DNA of 8,683 nucleotides from Bog-793 sp050010315 (GTDB lineage Bacteria > Actinomycetota > Acidimicrobiia > Acidimicrobiales > Bog-793): positions 1 through 8,683 of the forward strand of contig JBEKLG010000070.1 of the NCBI GenBank assembly GCA_050010315.1, in the 5' to 3' direction. The translations under genes and the position numbers were made by a program. The notes beneath the pieces are model-generated. The model was not told the DNA's origin. It searched no databases and worked only from the letters and a program-made list of their open reading frames with translations. Positions 1 through 4,667 of the stretch are shown here, piece after piece (the first letter of the stretch is position 1; every line of letters begins with the position of its first letter).

Positions 1-243
1 CTCGACGGGCTGGGGGCGCGTCTCGACGGGCTCGGGAAGCACCTCGAGGCGCTGTCCGCGCTGGTCGAGGAGACCTCGGTAGACCGTGACCTCGTCCATG
101 CCGAGGTCGAACTCGGCCAACGGCACGCCATCGAGCACGTCCGTGAGGCTTGCGAGGGCGTCCGCGGCGAGCTGGGCGACCTCCGACGCCAGACCGAGAA
201 GCGCCAGCGGGAGCTCGAAAGGGCGATCGGCCGGGCCCGATGA
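1..243 (+). CDS. C-terminal part of a coiled-coil protein (5'-truncated by window edge)
   Basis: Frame 1 is open from the window edge to a TGA at 241-243 and gives the last 80 residues of a protein. It is rich in Leu, Glu, Arg and Ala, has no hydrophobic segment, and ends in a charged helix (REACEGVRGELGDLRRQTEK). Leu and other non-polar residues recur at heptad-like spacing, which suggests a coiled coil. The first 14 residues are a tandem heptad (LDGLGAR / LDGLGKH), encoded by a near-identical 21-bp DNA repeat. The stop overlaps the ATG of the following glycosyltransferase (ATGA at 240-243), so the two are probably translationally coupled and act in the same pathway. I do not recognise the family. 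The missing N-terminal part could hold an enzyme domain, since coiled-coil tails occur on glycosyltransferases and methyltransferases of surface-glycan operons. That function is inference only. Confidence 0.7.
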   Translation, partial: LDGLGARLDGLGKHLEALSALVEETSVDRDLVHAEVELGQRHAIEHVREACEGVRGELGDLRRQTEKRQRELERAIGRAR

Positions 244-1415
244 GCATGAAGCTCGCCGTCTGGACCCCTCTGCCGCCGCAGCGCAGCGGGATCGCCGACT
301 ACTCCTACGGCCTGCTCGCCGAGCTCGCCAAGCGGGCCGAGGTCGTCGCCGTCGTGCGCGACGGCGCGAGGTCGCCGGCGCTCGCCCCCAAGGGCGTCGA
401 GGTGGTGATGAAGTCCGCCTACAACCCCCGTTCGACCCAGCTCGACATCTATCACTTCGGCAACCATTCCCGCTTCCACGGCTACATGTACGAGGCGATC
501 TGCCGCCGTCCCGGCATCCTCGTGCTCCACGACCCAGCACTGCCCGATTTCCACTACGACCTGTGCGGCGGGTACGACTCGCTGCTGTTCCGCGACGAGG
601 CCCACTTCGACGACCCGGGAAGCGACACCGCCTATCCCGTGCGCTACGTCGACGACCACGTCGAGGTCGACTGGCTCCGGCTGCCGCTCGCCCGCCGTCT
701 CGTCGAGGCGAGCGCGCTGACGATCGTGCACAGCGCCTGGGCCCGCGACGCATTTGCTGCCCGTTATCCGCGGGCGACGATCGTCCACCGGCACCACGCG
801 ACCCCGGTCGGCGGCCGATCGACGAGAGCGCCGGACGATGGGGCGGTCACCTTCGGCACCTTTGGCGGCATCTCCCGGCCGAAGCGGACCGCGCAGGTGT
901 TGCACGCCTTTGCCACCGTGCGGCGTGAGACCCCCCGGGCAAGGCTGATCATCTGCGGCCGGGCAGACGGCGGGGGGCTGCTCGCCGACGAGACCCGCGC
1001 CGCGATCGCGCGGGCACGGCTTGCGGGGTCGGTCACTTTGCGCATCGACGCGCCCGCCGACGAGATGACCCGGCTCATCGGGGCATGCGACGCGGTCGTC
1101 GCCCTGCGCTGGCCGACCGTCGGCGAGACGAGCGGGCCGATGATGCGCGCCTTCGGGATCGGCCGGGTGGTGATCACTTCGGACGTTCCGCAGAACCGGG
1201 AGATTGATCCGCGTTTTTGCTGGCGGGTGCCCGTCGACGCCGGGGAGGACGCCGCGCTCGCCCAGCGGATGCGGGACGTGGTCGCCGATCCGCGGTCCGT
1301 CCACGCCGCCGGGGCGATCGCCCGCGAGTTCATCCGTCGTGAGGCCTCGTTCGCCGTCGTCGCCGCCCAGCACCTCGAGCTCGCCGAGCAACTGATCGAC
1401 GGGACCCGGCGCTAG
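240..1415 (+). CDS. GT4-type (GT-B fold) glycosyltransferase
   Basis: This 391-residue protein has the layout of a retaining GT-B glycosyltransferase of the GT4/group 1 kind. The N-terminal nucleotide-like fold opens with MKLAVWTPLPPQRSGIADYS (residues 3-22), a typical start for this subgroup. Residues 70-98 (YHFGNHSRFHGY, then GILVLHD) are also typical. The C-terminal Rossmann domain begins near residue 203 with TFGTFGGISRPKR, followed by ARLIICGR (234-241) and the donor-binding stretch WPTVGETSGPMMRAFGIG (291-308). The first Glu of the classical E-x7-E motif is present (E296), but the place expected for the second is Arg303 or a neighbour. There is no signal peptide or membrane segment, so it is probably a cytoplasmic or membrane-associated enzyme using a nucleotide sugar; donor and acceptor cannot be told. 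The ATG at 240 overlaps the upstream stop. An ATG two codons later (246) is an equally possible start. No clear Shine-Dalgarno is seen, which fits translational coupling. Confidence 0.87.
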   Translation: MSMKLAVWTPLPPQRSGIADYSYGLLAELAKRAEVVAVVRDGARSPALAPKGVEVVMKSAYNPRSTQLDIYHFGNHSRFHGYMYEAICRRPGILVLHDPALPDFHYDLCGGYDSLLFRDEAHFDDPGSDTAYPVRYVDDHVEVDWLRLPLARRLVEASALTIVHSAWARDAFAARYPRATIVHRHHATPVGGRSTRAPDDGAVTFGTFGGISRPKRTAQVLHAFATVRRETPRARLIICGRADGGGLLADETRAAIARARLAGSVTLRIDAPADEMTRLIGACDAVVALRWPTVGETSGPMMRAFGIGRVVITSDVPQNREIDPRFCWRVPVDAGEDAALAQRMRDVVADPRSVHAAGAIAREFIRREASFAVVAAQHLELAEQLIDGTRR

Positions 1416-1461
1416 CCGGCCGGCCGCGACCCGGCGCGAGCGGAGTGGCGAACGGGCGCGG

Positions 1462-2169
1462 CTACGTCACCCGTTGGAGAGCCGGGAGGACGTTTTCGAG
1501 GTAGCAGGCGTTGAAGCGCTCGGTCACCGTCGCTGCCTGCCGGACGGAAAGGCCCGGACTGTTGTCGACGCCGAGGTACTCGGCGAGCCAGCGGTCAGCG
1601 TGGGCGAGGTAGGCGGCGAGCGTCGTGGCCGGACGCGGGGACGGTCGACGGGTCGGGAAGGCGTGTTCGAGGTCGTCCACCACGTCGGTGACCACCGCCG
1701 GCGCACCGATCGCCTCGATGAACGTGCGCGCCGCCGGGAGGCGGTCACGGTCCGCCATCACGGCGAAGAGGTAAAAGAGCGAGCAGACCACGGCGACGAA
1801 GGAGAACTCCTCTTCGCTGAGCGGGGAGCCGCCGGCGCTCCGCTGGCGCAGCAGGCTGGCAAGCCCCGGTCCGGCGTCGTCGTCTTGCCAGACGTACTCC
1901 GTCGCCACATACCATTCTGCCGACTGGCAGCCGGCAGCCGAGACGGCCTTGTCGATGACCTTGGCGCGATCCGAAAGCGTCGGGCTCGCCTCGATCCTGT
2001 CGAGGATCCGACCGCCAGAGCGCCCGGCGAGATCGTGGACGAGGCGGCGATAGGCGTCGTCGACCGCGGGCTTGACCGGCGCGGGTCGGACATCGATCGG
2101 GGGCTTGACCGGCGCGGGGAGGACGACGTCAACGGGAGCCTCGACGGCGAGGCGTTTGCCTCTCCTCAC
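1462..2169 (-). CDS. Unrecognised 235-residue protein, leaderless-type start
   Basis: I do not recognise this protein. It starts with GTG at 2169 on the minus strand and ends at a TAG at 1462-1464. It has a basic N-terminus (MRRGKRL) and a Pro/Val-rich linker holding two copies of a PAPVKP unit (residues 18-34), encoded by an imperfect DNA repeat near 2068-2118. The rest looks alpha-helical. A hydrophobic stretch, FVAVVCSLFYLFAVM (124-138), is long enough for a buried helix but marginal as a membrane helix. A second Pro/Arg-rich hinge (FPTRRPSPRP, 171-180) precedes a C-terminal helical region with several aromatic residues. No catalytic motif is evident. The opposite strand is also open here, but its translation is His/Arg/Gly-rich and looks like an antisense shadow. 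The gene is convergent with the glycosyltransferase (46-nt gap) and divergent from rplM, so it is transcribed alone. It is probably a real lineage-restricted gene. Confidence 0.68.
   Translation of the reverse strand: MRRGKRLAVEAPVDVVLPAPVKPPIDVRPAPVKPAVDDAYRRLVHDLAGRSGGRILDRIEASPTLSDRAKVIDKAVSAAGCQSAEWYVATEYVWQDDDAGPGLASLLRQRSAGGSPLSEEEFSFVAVVCSLFYLFAVMADRDRLPAARTFIEAIGAPAVVTDVVDDLEHAFPTRRPSPRPATTLAAYLAHADRWLAEYLGVDNSPGLSVRQAATVTERFNACYLENVLPALQRVT
2149..2162 (-). repeat. Small inverted repeat in the first codons of the minus-strand gene
   Basis: GAGGC and GCCTC flank a 4-nt loop, forming a perfect 5-bp hairpin within codons 3-7 of the 235-residue protein gene. With a leaderless transcript this hairpin would lie close to the RNA 5' end and could affect translation start. 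It is short and may be a chance effect of high GC. Confidence 0.35.
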
Positions 2170-2175
2170 GGCACC

Positions 2176-2181
2176 ACGCTA
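2176..2181 (-). promoter_or_regulatory. -10 box of a probable leaderless promoter for the minus-strand gene
   Basis: On the minus strand the hexamer is TAGCGT (TAnnnT consensus). It is followed by six bases (GGTGCC) and then the GTG start codon at 2169. That spacing places the expected transcription start on the start codon itself, as in leaderless actinobacterial genes. No Shine-Dalgarno can fit upstream, and no convincing -35 box is visible. The element matches those before rplM and glmS. Confidence 0.55.
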
Positions 2182-2200
2182 GGCAAGCGGCGGGCGCGGT

Positions 2201-2236
2201 GCGGGGCTTGTCCGAACCCCGCCCGTCTGCGGGCGG
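2201..2236. repeat. Two overlapping GC-rich inverted repeats in the divergent promoter region
   Basis: The first dyad pairs GCGGGG (2201-2206) with CCCCGC (2217-2222). The second pairs CCGCCCG (2219-2225) with CGGGCGG (2230-2236) around a TCTG loop, giving a perfect 7-bp stem. They share 2219-2222, so as RNA hairpins they would be mutually exclusive. They lie about 20 bp upstream of the minus-strand gene's -10 box and about 30 bp upstream of the rplM -35 box. They could be an operator or a transcription barrier between the divergent genes. No T-run follows. Confidence 0.5.
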
Positions 2237-2268
2237 TCCCAGCGGGCGAGCGCGTCGGCCAGGGCGGT

Positions 2269-2297
2269 TTGCGCCGTTCGAGCAGGTCATCTAGCCT
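2269..2297 (+). promoter_or_regulatory. Promoter of the rplM-rpsI operon
   Basis: A -35 box TTGCGC (2269-2274) and a -10 box TAGCCT (2292-2297) are separated by exactly 17 bp, a good fit to a housekeeping sigma-70-type actinobacterial promoter. The predicted transcription start is about 2303-2305, giving a leader of about 85 nt before rplM. The region just downstream (AAAGAACC) is less GC-rich than its surroundings. This promoter probably drives rplM, rpsI and glmM. Confidence 0.72.
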
Positions 2298-2302
2298 AAA
2301 GA

Positions 2303-2388
2303 ACCGGCCAAAAGCGCAGTTGCGTCTTCGATGCGCGGGTTCGGCCTCTGGTGACCTCGCGACTCTGGCCGTGGGCAAAGGATGGGCA
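2303..2388 (+). promoter_or_regulatory. 5' leader of rplM, possibly structured
   Basis: The stretch between the predicted transcription start and the rplM GTG has no gene. GCGCA (2314-2318) can pair with TGCGC (2332-2336), with an inner TTCG-containing loop, and GGCC occurs at 2306, 2343 and 2367. An autoregulatory ribosomal-protein leader is possible by analogy with known L13 leaders in other phyla. I cannot match it to any described family. Confidence 0.3.
2377..2382 (+). promoter_or_regulatory. Shine-Dalgarno site that fixes the rplM start
   Basis: AAAGGA lies 6 nt before the GTG at 2389. It favours this start over an in-frame GTG at 2371, which lies upstream of the site, and over the much longer open frame that runs back to 1474. 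Confidence 0.75.
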
Positions 2389-2838
2389 GTGCGCACGTTC
2401 TCCCCGAAATCGAGCGACATCGTCCGCGAGTGGCACACCGTCGACGCCGACGGGCTCGTCCTCGGCAGGCTCGCGACCGAGGTGGCCACGTTGTTGCGTG
2501 GCAAGCACAAGCCGATCTTCGCTCCGCATGTCGACACGGGCGACCACGTCATCGTCGTCAATGCCGCGAAGGTGGTCCTTTCGGCGAACAAGTCCGAGGA
2601 CAAGATCGTCTACCGCCACAGCGGCTACCCGGGCGGGCTCAGGGCGACGAGCCTCGCGAACCTGCTTGAGTCCAAGCCCGAGGAGGTCGTGCGCCGTGCC
2701 GTCGCAGGAATGCTGCCGAAGGGCGCGCTCGGTCGCCGGATGTTGACGAAACTCAAGGTCTACGCGGGTCCGGACCACCCCCACGCCGCCCAGACGCCGA
2801 AGCCGCGTCCCGTCGAGCGGGCACGCCCGGCGTCGTAG
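2389..2838 (+). CDS. rplM: 50S ribosomal protein L13
   Basis: L13 is a large-subunit ribosomal protein that binds 23S rRNA early in assembly. The 149-residue product starts with GTG as (M)RTFSPKSSDI and carries the family landmarks in order: VLGRLATEVATLLRGKHKP (about residues 23-41), PHVDTGDHVIVVNA (44-57), RHSGYPGGLR (72-81), MLPKGALGRRML (106-117) and LKVYAGPDHPHAAQ (120-133). The length is normal for actinobacterial L13, with a slightly extended basic tail. The reading frame stays open upstream to 1474, but that part is antisense to another gene and unlike L13. The promoter at 2269-2297 and the Shine-Dalgarno at 2377-2382 both support the chosen start. It is followed after 13 nt by rpsI, its usual partner. 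Confidence 0.97.
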   Translation: MRTFSPKSSDIVREWHTVDADGLVLGRLATEVATLLRGKHKPIFAPHVDTGDHVIVVNAAKVVLSANKSEDKIVYRHSGYPGGLRATSLANLLESKPEEVVRRAVAGMLPKGALGRRMLTKLKVYAGPDHPHAAQTPKPRPVERARPAS

Positions 2839-2851
2839 CGAGGAGAACCTG

Positions 2852-3244
2852 ATGCCCGAACCGCTGTGCCAGACGACCGGGCGCCGTAAGGCCGCGGTCG
2901 CGCGGGTCCGCCTCCTGCCGGGCGACGGCAAGGTGACGGTCAACCGGCGTCCGCTCGAGGAGTACTTCGTCTCCGTCTCGAACCGGATGCACGCCACCGA
3001 GGCGTTGCGCCTCGCCGGACGCGCCGAGAGCTTCGACGTCGTGGCGACGATCGACGGCGGCGGCGTCGCCGGTCAGGCCGGGGCGCTGCGGCTGGGCATC
3101 GCCCGCGGCCTCGTCGAGGTCGAACCGGAGCTCCGCACCACCTTGAAGCGGGCCGGACTGCTCACCCGCGACAGCCGCGAGAAAGAGGCGAAGAAGTACG
3201 GCCTCAAGAAGGCTCGCAAGGCCCCGCAGTACTCGAAGCGCTGA
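2852..3244 (+). CDS. rpsI: 30S ribosomal protein S9
   Basis: S9 is a small-subunit protein whose C-terminal tail reaches the P-site tRNA. The 130-residue product has the family N-terminal core QTTGRRKAAVARVRLLPGDG (residues 7-26) and NRRPLEEYF. The central GGG-x-x-GQAGALRLGIARGL element and the LLTRDSREKEAKKYGLKKAR stretch follow. It ends in the invariant basic tail PQYSKR. An AGGAGA Shine-Dalgarno at 2841-2846 lies 5 nt before the ATG. The gene follows rplM by 13 nt and precedes glmM by 16 nt, so it is co-transcribed with rplM and probably glmM. Confidence 0.97.
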   Translation: MPEPLCQTTGRRKAAVARVRLLPGDGKVTVNRRPLEEYFVSVSNRMHATEALRLAGRAESFDVVATIDGGGVAGQAGALRLGIARGLVEVEPELRTTLKRAGLLTRDSREKEAKKYGLKKARKAPQYSKR

Positions 3245-3260
3245 ACCGAGCCGGCCTCGC

Positions 3261-4610
3261 ATGCAGCCGCGGTTCGGCACCGATGGCATACGAGGTGTCG
3301 CGGGAAGCGAGCTGACCCCCGGGATGGCGCGGGTGATCGGGCGCGCCGCCGCCCGCCATCTCGGCGGCGCGGGCTTCATCGTCGGCGCGGACACCCGGAT
3401 ATCGGGCCCGGTGCTGAAAGGGGCGCTGGCGGCGGGGCTTGCCGCCGAAGGCGAGACGGTCACCGACTTGGGCGTCGTACCGACGCCAGGCCTCGCCTGG
3501 CTCGCGGCCGAGCGCGCCCGACCGGGCGCCATGGTCTCGGCGTCGCACAACCCGTTCGCCGACAACGGCATCAAGCTGCTGTCGGCAGAAGGGACGAAGC
3601 TCCCCGACGCCGTCGAGCGGGCGATCGAGCTGGAGATCGACGAGCTCGTCGGAGCGGGCGACTCCGGTGTTGCCGCGGTCCCGGCCGATCCTTTCGTCGG
3701 GGAGATCGTCGACGGTCGCGACGCCGTCGACGACTACGTGGCGCACCTCGCCGCCGCCGTCACGCTGCCCGAGCACAACCATCTGCGGGTCGTGTGCGAC
3801 TGCGCGCACGGTGCGGCGTCAAAGGTCGCGCCGGCGGTCCTCTACCGACTCGGTGTCGACGCCGAGATCGTCGGCAACGCGCCGGACGGGGTGAACATCA
3901 ACGCCGGCTGTGGCGCGACGAAGCCGGACTTCGTCGCCCGGGAGGTGGTCCGTCGCAACGCCGACCTCGGCATCGCCTTGGACGGCGATGCCGACCGGAT
4001 GATCGCCGTCGATCACCTCGGCGGGGTCGTCGATGGCGACGCGCTGCTCGCCCTGTTCGCTTTCGACCTCCACGAGAAAGGAGAGCTCGACAACGACGCC
4101 ATCGTCGCCACGGTGATGAGCAACCTCGGACTCCGCCGTGCCCTCGCCGCCGCCGGCATCGGGCTCGTCGAGACGCCGGTCGGCGACCGTTTCGTTGCCG
4201 ACGCGCTCGTCACACATGGCCTCGTCCTCGGCGGCGAGCAGTCGGGGCACATCGTCTTCCGCCGGGAGGCGACGACCGGCGACGGAATCCTCACGGGGCT
4301 GAAGCTCATCGAGCTCGTCGAGCGCCTCGGCCGCCCGCTCGCCGAGCTCGCCGGCGCGGCGATCACCCGGGTTCCCCAGGAGCTGCGCAACGTCGCGGTG
4401 GACAACCCGGGCCGACTCGGCGAGGCCCGCCTGGTGTGGCAGGAGGTCGAGGCGGTCGAGCGCCAGCTCGGGGAGTCGGGCCGGATCCTGTTGCGCTCGA
4501 GCGGGACGGAGTCCGCCGTGCGGGTGATGGTCGAGGCGGACAGCCGGGCAGCCGTCGACGCCGCGCTCGCCCGTATCGTCGCCGTCGTGGAGCGCGAGCT
4601 CGGGTCCTGA
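3261..4610 (+). CDS. glmM: Phosphoglucosamine mutase
   Basis: GlmM converts glucosamine-6-phosphate to glucosamine-1-phosphate in the cytoplasm, on the path to UDP-GlcNAc and peptidoglycan. The 449-residue length is standard for the alpha-D-phosphohexomutase family. It starts MQPRFGTDGIRGVAGSELTP. The active-site loop is MVSASHNPFADNGIK, with the phosphorylated serine at residue 95. The metal-binding loop DGDADR is at 241-246, the sugar-binding loop GGEQSGH at 324-330, and the phosphate-binding loop is RSSGTES at 412-418. The usual form of this last loop is RPSGTEP; both prolines are serine here while the Ser-Gly-Thr-Glu core is kept, so the enzyme is probably active. No clear Shine-Dalgarno precedes the ATG; the 16-nt gap after rpsI suggests read-through translation coupling. 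It belongs to the rplM-rpsI transcript and makes a functional pair with the downstream glmS. Confidence 0.96.
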   Translation: MQPRFGTDGIRGVAGSELTPGMARVIGRAAARHLGGAGFIVGADTRISGPVLKGALAAGLAAEGETVTDLGVVPTPGLAWLAAERARPGAMVSASHNPFADNGIKLLSAEGTKLPDAVERAIELEIDELVGAGDSGVAAVPADPFVGEIVDGRDAVDDYVAHLAAAVTLPEHNHLRVVCDCAHGAASKVAPAVLYRLGVDAEIVGNAPDGVNINAGCGATKPDFVAREVVRRNADLGIALDGDADRMIAVDHLGGVVDGDALLALFAFDLHEKGELDNDAIVATVMSNLGLRRALAAAGIGLVETPVGDRFVADALVTHGLVLGGEQSGHIVFRREATTGDGILTGLKLIELVERLGRPLAELAGAAITRVPQELRNVAVDNPGRLGEARLVWQEVEAVERQLGESGRILLRSSGTESAVRVMVEADSRAAVDAALARIVAVVERELGS

Positions 4611-4619
4611 TTCGGCGAT

Positions 4620-4636
4620 CGGGGGCCCGTCCCCCG
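4620..4636 (+). terminator. GC-rich hairpin after glmM (weak terminator candidate)
   Basis: CGGGGG (4620-4625) and CCCCCG (4631-4636) form a perfect 6-bp stem with a CCCGT loop, 9 nt after the glmM stop. No T-run follows, so classical intrinsic termination is doubtful. The position just upstream of the glmS -10 box makes it either a partial terminator for the upstream operon or a dyad at the glmS promoter. Confidence 0.3.
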
Positions 4637-4654
4637 GCGTGCCCGGTGAACCCG

Positions 4655-4660
4655 TAGCCT
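4655..4660 (+). promoter_or_regulatory. -10 box of a probable leaderless glmS promoter
   Basis: TAGCCT, identical to the -10 box of rplM, ends 7 nt before the glmS ATG at 4668. The expected transcription start therefore falls on or next to the A of ATG. No Shine-Dalgarno with proper spacing exists upstream (the G-run at 4661-4665 is only 2 nt from the ATG), which fits leaderless translation. A good -35 box is not visible. Confidence 0.58.
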
Positions 4661-4667
4661 GGGGGCC

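Noticed and set aside
150..239. A 30-codon upstream extension of the glycosyltransferase from an ATG at 150
   Set aside because: The extension is Arg/Pro/Gly-rich and overlaps the coiled-coil frame. The conserved family N-terminus begins right after the ATG at 240/246.
1406..1419. CCGGC/GCCGG hairpin over the glycosyltransferase stop as a terminator
   Set aside because: It has only a 5-bp stem, no T-run, and partly lies inside the coding region. Such stems are expected by chance at this GC content.
1474..2388. A long + strand open frame (from 1474) continuous with rplM, suggesting an L13 with a 305-residue N-terminal extension
   Set aside because: The extension is antisense to the minus-strand gene and its translation has shadow-like His/Arg/Gly-rich composition. 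The promoter at 2269-2297 and the Shine-Dalgarno at 2377 place the rplM start at 2389.
4611..4667. glmS ribozyme or riboswitch upstream of glmS
   Set aside because: The gap is 57 nt, too short for the ribozyme, and the gene looks leaderless.
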